The notes under the pieces are model-generated. The model was not told where the DNA came from. It was given only the letters and a program-made list of their open reading frames with translations, and did not search any database. Shown here in pieces: positions 11,901 to 22,827 of a DNA stretch of 64,000 nt; the first letter of the stretch is position 1; every line of letters begins with the position of its first letter. This DNA comes from Micromussa lordhowensis. Lineage: Eukaryota; Cnidaria; Anthozoa; Scleractinia; Lobophylliidae. Location: the NCBI GenBank assembly GCA_964020085.1, contig OZ026606.1, forward strand, positions 8,557,483 to 8,621,482. Reading direction: 5' to 3'. Made by a program: the position numbers and the translations under genes.

Positions 11901-13064
11901 TTCATTACACAGATCAAAACATAAACTTACACGATATGCTTGTTTGAAAGTCAAATCTTGTTTTGTAAAAGAGCGGGAAGTGTTGGTGTCAATAACATAA
12001 AACCTCAAAAGGCTCTGGTTAGTTGCCATAGCAACCATTTTGAGTAGAAATTGAAATGTATTTTCTCTTCACGAGTGCAATCGCATACAATTTTCACCAT
12101 ATTTAAACAAAATTTTTGGTCCTTTTTAAGGAACCATTCAGTGAGCTTGAGAAAGCTGTGTTATTATCTGGTCCAAAAATAAAACCGTTCCCTTCTTTCC
12201 CCACTCCTTACCCCGCTCCTTCGACCTTTTTTGCTCTTGCCCCATTTTTTGCTTGGCCAGAATGTGAAAAAGCTCTTTCGCGCGGTCCGATTTCATTCGG
12301 CTCGTACGGGAACGCTTGCTACGCAGGCTAGGTAAAAAAAAAACAAGGTTTTTTTTTTCGACAAAAATAATTCACCTTGATCAGACCGTTGTTTTTGTCG
12401 TTATTCAAGTTTTTCCATGCGCATTCTTTCCAGTTTTTATAAGACAAAATTCCAGCTGCTTCGTCGCTCGGGCCCTGTGCACCAGTTTCTCCCTTTGATC
12501 CTTGCAGTCCTGGAGGTCCTATTGGTCCAGTCATTCCCGCGGGTCCCTGATTTCCGTCACGACCATCACGTCCATCCCGCCCGGGTATCCCTGGGGTACC
12601 AGGCTTGCCATGTGTGCCGGGCTGACATGCGCAGCAGGAGGAAGATGGCTGTAAATAAAACGACACATACATGTTAAGGAGCTAACAGCGGAAATTAATA
12701 GAATTTGTGTCTTATAACTGAGTTACACTGTAAAGAGCCGTTGTTCATGCGAACTGCGGTAGGTATATTGATGATCTAATCTACCCTTTGGTCTAAAATT
12801 TGTTTCAAGTCATAGCACTATGAATGAGGGCCAGTTCTGAGGAATTTTGCACCTCTCTTAATCTCTTTCGATTTTCTATAGTTAAGGGCCACGAATGTTA
12901 TTTGTTATAGCTCTTTGAACGTAGGAATGATTTTAGTGAAGTGAACTGAAGTAATCGTACACAACAGGCTGTACCGTGATTTGACCTCCGCCTTGTTTGC
13001 TGTTAAGGTTTCCCGTAGCAACACAGACTGTCGCCAGCAAAAAAGTGCCCAATAAACTTAACAT
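8906..13064 (-). CDS. CTHRC1-like secreted collagen-repeat protein, gene A
   Basis: Three exons on the minus strand, all with phase-0 junctions. Exon 1 (13064-12975, 30 codons) begins MLSLLGTFLLATVCVATG, a signal peptide, and ends before GTACAG. Exon 2 (12648-12376, 91 codons) follows a TTTATTTACAG acceptor. It has a Cys-rich start (SCCACQPG), about 17 Gly-X-Y triplets including [10 protein letters not shown], and NWKECAWKN, ending at donor AAG/GTGAAT. Exon 3 (9262-8906) gives [24 protein letters not shown] and [19 protein letters not shown] before the stop. The predicted protein has 239 residues; human CTHRC1 has 243. The family is secreted and acts in the extracellular matrix and, in vertebrates, in Wnt/planar polarity signalling; the role here is unknown. 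Intron 2 (3.1 kb) is filled with repeats. Confidence 0.9.
9459..9949. repeat. Foldback repeat in intron 2 of gene A
   Basis: Two arms of roughly 230-250 bp, about 9459-9690 and 9700-9949, are diverged inverted copies. TATCGGTTGAAGCCAAAACC at 9461 mirrors the complement of the sequence ending at 9947, and AACTCAAAAACGAGCTCGGT near 9586-9605 mirrors ACCGAGGTCGTTTTTGAGTT near 9812-9831. No coding capacity. Confidence 0.7.
9944..10957. repeat. Non-autonomous element with about 130-bp inverted ends
   Basis: Left end 9944-10077 and right end 10826-10957 are inverted copies. AGAGATTATCAAGGTAAGAG is followed by TAGGTCCTCTA and CTCTTAAGTTATTTTTAGAC on both sides, then ACTCGCGCG. The 750-bp interior has no convincing frame. 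A related scrap (GACATGGAACCCAGTCTTCG) occurs at 30857-30876. The left end abuts the foldback at 9459-9949, so the two may be one compound structure. Confidence 0.7.
11150..11240 (-). pseudogene. Penelope-like RT fragment
   Basis: The minus strand encodes IAFLNNLVTRKNN and HIIDVYRKPSHTD, a segment characteristic of Penelope-like reverse transcriptases downstream of the YVDD box. (The fuller element at 57645-59859 has VLGMMIEKKG and SVYRKPTNN at the same place.) Only about 30 codons survive, inside intron 2 of gene A. Confidence 0.6.
11340..11447 (+). pseudogene. Penelope-like GIY-YIG endonuclease fragment
   Basis: The plus strand encodes VGGTGRCFETRKKEHRSN and a GSN tail, matching the GETGRCFETRKKEH part of the GIY-YIG endonuclease of Penelope-like elements. 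It is on the opposite strand to the RT fragment 100 bp away, so the two cannot be remnants of one collinear copy without an inversion. Confidence 0.6.
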
Positions 13065-14648
13065 GACAGTGAGCTGCACTTCACTCAAAGGAGTTACGAC
13101 TGCAGTGACCTGTGGATTAGAATATACAATGAAATTAGCTTACGTGTGCGAATTTAGGGGGTGTTTGGTTTCGACTCCGCTTAGTGGGGCATTTACCGAT
13201 GACATAATAAACAACACTTAGGCTAAAAATAATGAGACAGGGGTAATATTGTTGGAAGCCGTTCTTTGACTTGTTACTCTTTCGAGAAAAAAATCAGCTA
13301 AGAAAACCTGTTATACGGAGCACGCTAAAATTTAAGGAATCACGAGGGCTTAATAATGAAGCTCTGAAAAAGTCTAAGATGTCAGTTTGCTACAGAGAAG
13401 AGTACAATTAAAGCACGGTGTTTTTTTTATCGCCAAGAACTAATATGAAAAGCCTTTGTCATAAATATTGGTTGCGGGTTGAAACAAGTTTTATTCGTGA
13501 TAACAAAATCAAGGCCAATTTAGGGACATGCGTTAATCCGTGCTCCAAAAGGTCACTTTTGGAGCACGGATTAACAAAAAGTAAAGTGTAAAGTAACCAA
13601 AGCATGTAAATGCGAGGCCATAAAAAATTATGGAGGAAAATCCAGCTGTGAACTTATGACGTTACAAAGTCGGTGAACAATCTGGCCTAAACAAGCATCA
13701 TTCCAGTGACAAACTTTTTAGCTGGTCAGAAGGAAATAAAGAGGCAAATAAAGGAAAAGGAAAGTACTAAGTAAATGATAAAATTGTTCCTTTTTGCAAC
13801 GAAGACCGCATCATACACCGAGATCTAGAAATTATTCACGTTCCACCTTCGTGTGACCGTACCCGCGCACGGCCTGCATACATAACCCACCACAGGAAAT
13901 TTATACACGGGTATTCACTTTCAAATGATGGTTCCACATAGCTTTACATGTTTTACGTCGACAAACGTATTCCCGTGCATTTAACACAAGCGTGTCACTC
14001 AGATAAATCAAATGTTCGTCGTATGTGGAAAAATCTCACCTTAGAAGAACGTGGTTAGTCATGAAAAATATACAACGCCGTGAGAATATTTAATTATAGA
14101 TGCTAAAAGGGCAAACAAAGGTAATATAAAATGGTAGTTTACTAGAGCGGAGAGTGTGACACATGCATGCATATTTAGTCCTCTACGTACTGAGGTAATG
14201 TTTACCTTGATCAAGATATTCGCAAAAGTCGATTGTCGAGTCTGTAATTGAAGTTAAAGCAGAGATCAAAGCAAAAGAAGACGACAAGGAAAAAAAAACA
14301 ATACAAAAATAAACTTACAATCTGTGAGGCTTCGCCTTGTTTTGATCTCTTATCGCAAACACAAATGAACTGAGGAGCTAAACAAGATGTGCGGCAAGAT
14401 ATTTTCTTTTTTCAGCGCTTGTTGGATCTTGTCAGGGTCTTGTCAGAACATGAATAAAAACTAAAACTCCTTATTTCAATTACTGAGGTTGTAGCTTCCA
14501 GCTGATTGGTGGTTGTTCATCATCAGTTTAGCCCATGATATGGCAGTCTATTTTAAACCTCATTATTACTTTGCATTGATTGTAAACAAGATGTACTACG
14601 TGAGAAAATGTCATGGCCTAAATATTCCCGAAAAGATGATTTATGTTG
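13065..14648. other. 5' flank of gene A; no gene seen
   Basis: Holds the presumed promoter of gene A but no clear TATA box, and one perfect hairpin at 13533-13574. No long frame or transposon motif was recognised. Confidence 0.4.
13533..13574. repeat. Perfect 18-bp hairpin
   Basis: The arm TTAATCCGTGCTCCAAAA is followed by the 6-base loop GGTCAC and the exact reverse complement of the arm. It is upstream of gene A. It may be a tiny MITE or a regulatory palindrome. Confidence 0.85.
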
Positions 14649-14652
14649 CTAT

Positions 14653-15401
14653 TGTTAAAGAATATTTTATGAAATTCTAGCTTTCATATGGGTAACGCAA
14701 AGGAGCGTTACAGAAGCAGAACAAACAGCCTTGTCATGTTAATCTGCGCACGTGTTTCTGGCAAAAGTTCCCACGAGAAAATATGTGTTGTTATCAAAGG
14801 GTTTCCTTGCAGGATTTGCCGCTATCTTTTGGCAAGAATAGCTATTTCCTTTTCGGTGACCCAGAACGCGGTCGGTAACCCTGGGGTGGCATCTGACACG
14901 CAGGGTTAACTCGTCAAGGTTGTACAATCAGAAATGTCGCTAATAATATTCGTTGATCGGTTTTAGTAACTCGTAAGAATATTTGTTGATTAGGGTTAGT
15001 AATTAGTAATGTAAGCGGAAACCACGATTCCTAAGATTATATGTGGTCAAGATAATTATCCTTATCTTCTGGCCAAGCCCCGAACGCCGGTTACCGCAAG
15101 AAACGCTGTTTCTTTGTTCTTTGTCTTATTCTAGAAACATTGTATTAACCAATCACTGTAAAGCTTGCCAATGCGCAGGTATATAATCGCGAGTTTTAGT
15201 TTGTAAAGTGGAATTGAAGAATTGAAGAATTGAAGAATTGAAGGAATTGAAGGAATTGAAGGGATTGAAGTAGAGTTGAAGTTGAATGTAGCGCAGAGTA
15301 CGCTAACAGCTCTGCCCCAGCTGATTAAAAGTTGCCTGTGTATTTTGCCTGTCTCGCTGGTGCCTTCTCAAAACCCCCGAAGCTAAATCTGTTTGGTAAC
15401 A
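14653..15401 (+). mobile_element. LTR, copy 1 (probably solo)
   Basis: It begins TGTTA and ends TAACA, and is flanked on both sides by CTAT (14649-14652, 15402-15405), as expected of a solo LTR with a 4-bp target duplication. Inside are a TATA box (TATATAAT, about 15179-15186), a GAATTGAAGA-type tandem block at 15211-15270, an ATTAAA polyadenylation-like signal near 15326, and a U5-like end. A second copy lies at 29490-30279. Copy 1 lacks about 40 bp (after TAATGTAAGC near 15013) that copy 2 retains. The antisense frame in it is not a gene. Confidence 0.75.
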
Positions 15402-15588
15402 CTATGTAATCGTGTATGTGTTGAAAACATCACGTACATCATCATCTAGAGATCTCCATTTACGATTTTTTTTCCGCTGAAACTGAAAGGGGAAAACAAA
15501 AGAAAACTAAACGAAACAGAATAGAAAAGGGCATATGGCGCTATAATCGTCAATAATGTACAAACTTAATTAGCTTTCGACCATTTTA

Positions 15589-16203
15589 GGGCCTGTTTAC
15601 ATGGAGGTGGGGGACCCCAGGTAGGTGAGGTAACCCGCCTAGGTGGGGTAACCCGCCTCTCCATATAATCTCTCATTTTTATTTGATCATGTTTACATGA
15701 TAGGTGGGGTAACCCGCCTAGGCGGGTTGCCCGGTCTGCCAGGTAGGGTAACCCGCCTAGCCGGGGTCGCATTTTGCCATGTAAACGACTCGAGGTGGGG
15801 TAACCCGCCTAGCCGGGGTCGCATTTTGCCATGTAAACGACTCGAGGTGGGGTAACCCGCCTAGCCGGGGTCGAGTTCATGTTACATTGAACCAGAACAA
15901 TATGACCATTAACTGCCTCTGTCGGAGGCTTTGTATCATCAAAAGTGACAGTAAAACGCCACAGCATTGAAATGCTGCAGCGAGAGCAGAAAATAAAGAT
16001 AAAATAACACTGACCGCCAAAATGCATCGTTCGTCCGCCATTTTCAATGTTTACATGCCTAGCGACCACGCAACAACGTCAAGTAAAGTCACCCCGGAAC
16101 CCCGGGGTTGTAAGTTTACATGTAAACGCTGGCCATTTTTCGACCACGGCTAGGCGGGTTACCTCACCTACCTGGGGTCCCCCACCTCCATGTAAACAGG
16201 CCC
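15589..16203 (+). mobile_element. PIF/Harbinger-like MITE, copy 1
   Basis: Terminal inverted repeats begin GGGCCTGTTTACATGG and extend over about 50 bp. The element is flanked by TTA on both sides (15586-15588, 16204-16206). A 3-bp TWA duplication and G-rich ends suit the PIF/Harbinger superfamily. It has about two and a half copies of a 52-bp unit (CGACTCGAGGTGGGGTAACC) at 15750-15875. A short reversed frame with FGGQCYFIFIFCSRCS is shared with the copy at 32057-32607, but there is no transposase. It lies upstream of the Gypsy gag. Confidence 0.85.
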
Positions 16204-16309
16204 TTAGTATCTCTTTTTTTACTGACCGAATTTATTTTGTTTCTGGGATGATTGCACCTACCCTTGAATTCGATTTTTTGATCTGTGCACGTTGTTATAG
16301 CTTTTAATG

Positions 16310-16321
16310 TGGTATCAGCGG
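16310..16321 (+). other. Possible tRNA primer-binding site of the Gypsy element
   Basis: TGGTATCAGCGG resembles the TGGTATCAGAG primer site complementary to initiator-Met tRNA used by many LTR retrotransposons. It lies just before the gag frame. No LTR end (CA) immediately precedes it, so the assignment is tentative. Confidence 0.35.
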
Positions 16322-16340
16322 TAAAACGTCTTGTATCTCG

Positions 16341-17675
16341 GTGGGAGAACAGAATTCCTTCTCTTTGAACCAGGCACACAAGTTACACATTTTTTTTTTT
16401 TTCACGCTGCTTACTCGTAGCAAGGCGAAATCGGCTTCTGCGCCTAGGCGTGTTTGTAACGAAATTACTAGTCCGCTCTCGAACGGAAAGAAGAAAAAAT
16501 TATCCTCAAAATTGCCGAAAACCTCGACTATACAACAACCCAAAGCCGGGGCAAAATCTACAGAACTGGCGCAATCGCTTGCGCAAGGTTCAGATCTTCT
16601 AACGGACGGGCACGAGACTGTAGGAGAGCCGGCGGTTGTAAGTGAAGCATCGGGCGCTTCCGACGAAGGCCAGCAAAATTTACCTATTAATATGAATGTC
16701 GAAGATCTCTCAAAGGTCCTAACGGACCACACCAAGGATTTATCGATCCATTGGGACAAACAATTGTCAGTGCTAACAAAAGCGGTCGAGACAACCCACC
16801 TAACACCCACTTTCCCAAGTGGCAATAGCGTGCCTCTGCCAAAATTCTCCGGCGACGGTAACGAGGATGTTAACGAGTTCTTGGCAAACTTTAGTAGAAC
16901 AGCTCGTTTTTATAAATTCAGTGAGGAACGCAAGGCCGAGATTTTGCCCCTTTACCTCACCGGGAATGCTAGTATCTGGTATAACACCACGCCAGGCCTA
17001 GTAGGGAAAAATTTTGACACCCTCGCCGAGGCGCTAAAGAAACATTTTCATTCCGACTCCGACGTTTGGCTGTTAAGGCAAAAACTTAATGAGCGGAAAC
17101 AGTTACCGACCGAGTCGGTAAGCGAATTTGCCGCTGGCATTCGCCGCTTGGGCCAGCGAATTAACTTGCCACGCTTGGAATGTATTAACTACTTTATTCA
17201 AGGCCTGAAACCCGAACTAAAGAGCTTCGTAATTTTACAGCGCCCGACTTCGTTCGAGGAAGCCGAAATGCATGCGAAATTGAAGGAGTCTGTCCCTGAG
17301 CCTAAACCAGTGGACCGAACAGATGAAATTTTGAATGCCCTCGCGCATATGCAACAAACGGCCGCTGCAAGGGAAAATTCGAGCGTTGCTGCGTTTGAGC
17401 GCTACGAAAACACTCACTCAAAACCCGTCCCTGAGGAACGCCCTGTAACAAGAGACGACATTGCAAAAATTGTACAGCAACAAATCCGACAGGAAATGCG
17501 GCGTACCTCTCAATTTAGCGCTCAGAATACGCGAGGCCGTCGCACGTTTGACGGCCGACCAATTTGTGACTTCTGCAATAAACCAGGTCACATAGTTGCA
17601 ACTTGTCGTCAGCGACAAAATCAGGGCAGGGACCCACGAATTCCGAGTGTACCGCGCGGGCCAACTCAGAGTTAG
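16341..17675 (+). CDS. Gag of a chromodomain Gypsy-type retrotransposon
   Basis: The frame has 444 codons. From about residue 165 it shows the retrotransposon Gag fold: LPKFSGDGNEDVNEFLANF, then YLTGNASIWYN and LRQKLNERKQLPTESVSEFA. A CCHC zinc knuckle, CDFCNKPGHIVATC, spans residues 409-422. Gag forms the particle that packages element RNA. The frame opens at a GTG; the first ATG is codon 118 (about 16692), just before the conserved region. A lost start or a non-AUG start is therefore possible. The next frame (17603-18412) overlaps its end in the -1 phase, compatible with -1 frameshifting, although no clear slippery site was found. Confidence 0.85.
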   Translation: MGEQNSFSLNQAHKLHIFFFFTLLTRSKAKSASAPRRVCNEITSPLSNGKKKKLSSKLPKTSTIQQPKAGAKSTELAQSLAQGSDLLTDGHETVGEPAVVSEASGASDEGQQNLPINMNVEDLSKVLTDHTKDLSIHWDKQLSVLTKAVETTHLTPTFPSGNSVPLPKFSGDGNEDVNEFLANFSRTARFYKFSEERKAEILPLYLTGNASIWYNTTPGLVGKNFDTLAEALKKHFHSDSDVWLLRQKLNERKQLPTESVSEFAAGIRRLGQRINLPRLECINYFIQGLKPELKSFVILQRPTSFEEAEMHAKLKESVPEPKPVDRTDEILNALAHMQQTAAARENSSVAAFERYENTHSKPVPEERPVTRDDIAKIVQQQIRQEMRRTSQFSAQNTRGRRTFDGRPICDFCNKPGHIVATCRQRQNQGRDPRIPSVPRGPTQS

Positions 17676-18412
17676 GGACGCCCTCAATACTCGAGTCATG
17701 CAGGGACTCAAAATTTAAACTAGCAACGATCTCTTGCGCACGGGAACGACAAGAGGTCGGAAAAGAACACAGATCTACACACCCTTATATGAATTTTGAT
17801 AACCACGCGCAACCAAATTACCCAATTTACAATGACGCTTATAGTTCGCATGCCACACACGAGCAGGATGAGCAAAACCGCCGAAGAGCCAACTATCACT
17901 CTACAAATTGTGACCTTTGGTCATGCGATCCGCATCAAAATAACTCAATTACCAAAGCGGTTTTTGCACCGGAAGAATGCAGTCAAGTGACTGCTGAAAT
18001 TCAAGCGCGTGAGGCTACATTCCCGAGTAGTGAGATGAGAACAGAAACCGTAATGAACCCTGACACCACGCAACCCGTGCGCACCTTTCACGCGGTGCGA
18101 TCAAAACAAATGTCAGAGAGAATACATAATCAAACAAAAAGCCAAAATCTTACCTCAGAGACGACTGAAGACCTTGAACGCAAAGAGCCGGAGTCAATTG
18201 GTTTACCAGTGGAGGAATTCAAAATACAGGGGATTTCGCTTGCTAGTAAACCACCGGATACTAAAATTGTGACATCCAAACCACCCAATTATTCTGGAGA
18301 AGTGAATACAATAGCCGTTTTAGATAACGCTGATGATCTGTCGCGCCCACACAACGGGTTTATTTGTTCAAATCACAAACAAGGAGAACGAAATACAATA
18401 TTACAGTTGTGA
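17603..18412 (+). CDS. Gag-pol linker frame of the Gypsy element
   Basis: A 269-codon frame in the -1 phase relative to gag and without recognisable domains. It is rich in polar residues and Asn/Thr/Glu. Its last 80 bases overlap the protease-RT frame that begins at 18333 in yet another phase. The long overlaps and continuous openness suggest one ancestral polyprotein broken by indels or read by frameshifting. No function can be assigned. Confidence 0.5.
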   Translation: MSSATKSGQGPTNSECTARANSELGTPSILESCRDSKFKLATISCARERQEVGKEHRSTHPYMNFDNHAQPNYPIYNDAYSSHATHEQDEQNRRRANYHSTNCDLWSCDPHQNNSITKAVFAPEECSQVTAEIQAREATFPSSEMRTETVMNPDTTQPVRTFHAVRSKQMSERIHNQTKSQNLTSETTEDLERKEPESIGLPVEEFKIQGISLASKPPDTKIVTSKPPNYSGEVNTIAVLDNADDLSRPHNGFICSNHKQGERNTILQL

Positions 18413-20555
18413 AGAAAATTCAGTTGTTCAAGTAGAAGAAGTTATTTCAGATGTTCATTTAGAAGAAGTTTTTTCCGTCCCAAGTATTTCGCAACAGGTC
18501 TTAAAAGATAAACAAAATATTCAACATGGAAGTATTGGTTCAAGATTAAATCCGGCCTTAGAGCCAGTTTGTACACAACACAAAACAGATAGACAGGAAT
18601 CTGTCGTATTAACCTCGATAGAACCAGAAATTATTTTCGAAATTGTAGAGTCACAAGATGACACAGTAACTGAGGTAAATAGTCACTTTGCATTTCAAGA
18701 ACCCACAGTTTCATGTCGTTTGCTGAATGTAGAAACCGTGTGTCAAATTGCCAAAAGGGTCAAAACGTGCGGCGACCCACAAGTGGAACAGTTTCACTAC
18801 AGCCAGAATGTATTTGAACACATCGGTACAACGGCGATTAGATGCGGGATGATATATTTTCTTGTAGGATTGTTGTTTACACTTGTAAATAACGTAGCAG
18901 AGTCTTTCAAACGAATGTGTTGGTCTATATTCAAATTTTTCCACGCTTTTATTGTTCAAATGACCAAAGTCTGTTCTCTCTCAACCGATTTTCCTGCGAA
19001 AAGCCACAGTCAGAATGTAGATTCGGAGACAAATGCAACGGGCAAGACGAAATTGGTAGAGACAACACAAGAAACAACCATCGCGGAAAGCTTATCGGAT
19101 TGTCCCGATGCCAACGATGATTTTCTGTCCGTAGAACCAGATGCCTGCTCGTTTGACTCGTGTGAAATAAATGAACAATTTATTGCGCTTCTGACACCAG
19201 ATCCCATGCCGCTTTCACAAAACACAACAAACGTTTCCGTTGTGGGAGACATTTACGGCAATAAGTTCTCCTTTCTTGTAGACACAGGGGCTAATGTGAC
19301 TGCTATTAAAGCCGATGTCTGGAGGCAACTTCCAGCTCTTTCAAAACATCCTCCCATTAAAACGACGATTCGTTCGATCAAATCCGTTACCGGAGAAACA
19401 ATCCCAGTATTAGGTAGAGTTGAGGTGCCTTTCCACATTAACCTAAGAAGTTATCCTTTTAACGCTTTAATCATTGACGCCATGGCATATGATGCAATAC
19501 TAGGACGTGACTTCCTCGAATTCTATAAGGCGAAAATTGACCTCGAACATCATACTCTTGCACTGGAGACCGAACCATCCTTCTTTGAGAATTTCGTCAC
19601 AGATAAGCCCGTGGAAGGTAGCACACCTTTCAGTTGTGCGGTACACGCGGAGTCTTCGTTTATAATTCCACCGCAGTCCGAGATTTTAGTCCCAGGTACC
19701 TTAGGGAGCACACGTCCAGTAGATTCGACGGGATTCATAGACACTAGGGCAGAATTGGCAGAACGGTATCACATATTAGGAGCAGCTCAATTAGTAAAAG
19801 TCTCGAATAGTCAAACTGTACCAATTCAGCTGTTAAACCCTACGAACCAGCCGGTTCGTATCTACCGTAGGACTCGGTTGGCTCAATTCTCAGCGGCGGA
19901 TCCAGAAATCGCGACGTTCGACTTAGCACAGGCAGACTTAGAGGCCGAAGCGGGACGAGAAGTTCCCACGCCTTTAGATACTGAACCTCGAGTACCACTT
20001 GATGTAAACGACACTAATTTATCTCCAGAAGAACAGGCGCGCGTACATCAATTATTAGAGAAATATGCCGATGCTTTCGCATATACCCCAGATCAGTTGG
20101 GAAGGTGCACAGTTGTTAAGCACACCATTGATACGGGACAACATCCACCAATTCGACTTAGATCATATCGTACCTCCCCAGCGAAGCGAGAGGAAATCGA
20201 GAAACAGGTTCATGAGATGCTCGAAAATGACATTATATCGCCTTCGGTGTCCCCATGGAGTTCCCCGGTGGTTTTAGTTAAAAAATCAGATGGTACAATG
20301 AGATTTTGCGTTGATTACAGGAAATTGAACCAAATTACCAGAAAGGACTGCCATCCTTTACCCCGAATTACGGAGGCCTTGGACTCGATGGGCGGGGCGC
20401 GATTTTTCTCGACCCTCGACCTCCGCTCAGGGTATTGGCAGCTGGAGATGGAGGATAATTCTAACGAGAAAACAGCCTTTATTACACACAATGGTCTGTA
20501 CGAGTTCAATGTACTTCCTCTGGACTTTTGGACCAACAAACGTTTCTGGAGTTAA
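18333..20555 (+). pseudogene. Gypsy pol, part 1: protease and truncated RT
   Basis: The N-terminal 290 residues are unassigned and include a hydrophobic segment MIYFLVGLLFTLVNNV (about residues 172-187) that could span a membrane, unusual in a Gypsy polyprotein. A retropepsin follows with FLVDTGANVT (Asp317) and MAYDAILGRDFL. The RT begins near residue 590 (SPWSSPVVLVKKSDGTMRFC, VDYRKLNQITRKD, FFSTLDLRSGYWQLEM) and reaches FNVLP at about residue 728. Then it breaks off: the block with the second half of the catalytic centre, including the YxDD box, is missing. The next recognisable sequence is already the RT-RNase H connection, in another frame. An internal deletion of roughly 100-130 codons is inferred, so this copy cannot make active RT. 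Confidence 0.85.
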
Positions 20556-22821
20556 GGCTTTTCTGGGATTGTGTAATTATTACCGTCGTTTCATTAGAGG
20601 ATTTGCACAAATTGCCTCGCCGTTAAAAAAGCTCACTAGCAAAACCGTGACCTTTGAATGGACACCAGAATGCCAAACGGCTTTTGAAACGCTGAAAAGC
20701 GCTCTCGTCTCGGCCCCAGTCCTCTCGTACCCAGCCTTCGAACTGCCATTCCATTTATATGTTGACGCTAGTCAAACAGGAATTGGTCTTACCTTAGGAC
20801 AAATTGTCGACGGGAAAGAGGTCGTAATAGCTTACGCAGGGCGATACTTCAATCGTGCAGAACGAAATTACAGTGCTACTGAGCGAGAAGCCCTAGCTGT
20901 CATTGACGGCGTGAAACGATTTCAACCATATTTGTATGGGCGCAAATTTACTATTCACACGGACCATAGTGCTTTAAAATGGTTAATGTCGATGCAAGAC
21001 CCCACAGGCCGTTTAGCTATATGGTCTCTCCTGATTCAACAGTTTGATTTTGACATAGTACACAGGCCTGGCAAAACTAACGGCAATGCTGATGCACTGT
21101 CAAGGCGACATTACGGTACCTGTAACCTGAATGCCCTTGACGTTCCAGGTCTACAAACTCAGCGGCTATTCGATTTTCAGCGCAAAGATCCCGACCTTAG
21201 AGAGATAATCGAGTACCTAGAAAGCGACCGTTTACCATCTAACAATGCCAGAGCAAAACGAATTCTATTGTCCGAAGATGTTTATTTCCTCGATGAATAT
21301 AATATCTTATATCACTTAGACCTCACCGATAAACGCGGTTGCAAAGGTCGCCACGCTCAGCTCGTGCTACCAGCCTCGTTACGCTACGAAGTTCTTGTCA
21401 ATGCGCACGATGATTTAGCGGGAGGACACTTCGGAGTATTTAAAACTTACGAGAAACTCCGCGACCGATACTATTGGAAAGGCATGTACAAAGACGTTGA
21501 ACATTGGGTGCGATCTTGTCAAGATTGTTCGACGCGTAAGAAGCCTAGAAACAAATACCGAGCACCGTTATTACCTATCCCAGTGTCGGCCGCCTTTGAG
21601 AGGCTAGCGGTTGACGTGCTTGGTCCCCTACCAACCACGTGGTCCGGTAACCGTTACATTGTCTGCTTTATTGAATATCTTACTAAATGGCCCGAGATAT
21701 TCGCAGTCCCAAACATGGAAGCTGTTACCATCGCGCGATTAATTACGGACGAAATCATACCGCGACATGGCGCCCCCCGGACTTTGCTTTCCGACAGAGC
21801 GACAAATTTTCTTTCTACTTTAGTACGTGAAGTTTGCAACTTGTATAGCATCAAGAAATTAAACACCAGCGCGTACAACCCAAAATGTGACGGACTTGTT
21901 GAACGGCTGAACTCCTCATTATGTCAAACCTTATCCATGTTTGTAAGTAAGAATCAGAAGGATTGGGATGTTTTTATTCCGGCGGCTCTGCTCGCATTTC
22001 GCACTTCACCTTCGGAAACTACAGGGGAAAGCCCCTTTTACTTACTTTATGGGAGAGAACCTCTCCTTCCCATGGATGTCAGTCTATTACCCCCGACCGA
22101 CCCAGCTAGTTCTATTGCCGAACACCGCCGTAGAATTGTCAAACAGATTGAATTGGCTCAACAAATCGCGAAGGAAAACATCATGCGGACGCAACAAAAA
22201 ATGAAGGCTTATTACGACAGACGTGCAGCCGAACCAAATTTCGTGGAAGGTCAAAAGGTGTGGGTCTTTACCCCTAAAACAAAGAAAGGTCTTTCTAAGA
22301 AATTGCTGCATAACTACCACGGGCCATATCGGATTGTGGAAAAGCTTAGCCCAGTACATTACCGATTGCGTACATGCGGAAACAACCCGGTTAGTTCAAT
22401 AGTTCATGCCAATCGCATGAAGCGTTTCTTTGATCCGAATGAACGCCCAATTGAGCCTCCGATTGACGATCCCATGGACGAACCCTACCTCGCCGAGGAC
22501 GACTTACCCGAAAATAGTTTTGAAACACCTCCACCGCATGTAACTGAACCGGCATCAGGCGAAGAAATTGTTTCACGGCTTCCAAATGAGTCTCCTGTCA
22601 CTGACCCAAACAAGGAGTCAGAGTCCTTAATAGACAATCAAACCGTGTTTAATGCCGAGAAAATTCTCGATACATGTACACGAAAAGTTAACGGTGAAAT
22701 ACACTATTTGGTGAAATGGGTAAATTACCCCGTCAACGAAGCCACATGGGAGCCTGCCGGCAACATTTTAGATCCCCGGCTGTTAGATGATTTTCATTCT
22801 CAGAAATCCAAAACCCCTTAG
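20491..22821 (+). pseudogene. Gypsy pol, part 2: RNase H, integrase, chromodomain
   Basis: True homology starts just after the deletion with VKAFLGLCNYYRRFIRGFAQ. RNase H follows (LYVDASQTGIG, NYSATEREALAVI, FTIHTDHSALKWL). The integrase zinc region is GGHFGVFKTYEKLRDRYYW to CQDC (about residues 310-345). The integrase core has Asp375 (VDVLGPL), Asp435 (LLSDRATNF) and Glu471 (GLVERLN), a D-35-E spacing. A chromodomain closes the protein (about residues 720-765: ILDTCTRK, YLVKWVNYP, ATWEPAGNI); such domains direct integration to marked chromatin in chromoviruses. The integrase looks intact; the frame as a whole is cut from its N-terminal partner by the RT deletion. Confidence 0.9.
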
Positions 22822-22827
22822 TAACCT

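Noticed and set aside
12417..12677. Plus-strand frames over the collagen exon (also 53583-54023 and 63265-63792)
   Set aside because: Antisense shadows of Gly-X-Y coding DNA, whose regular codon pattern suppresses stops on the other strand.
14739..14927. Antisense frame in the LTR (also at 29545-29763)
   Set aside because: Lies within an LTR, and the two copies differ by indels that break the frame.
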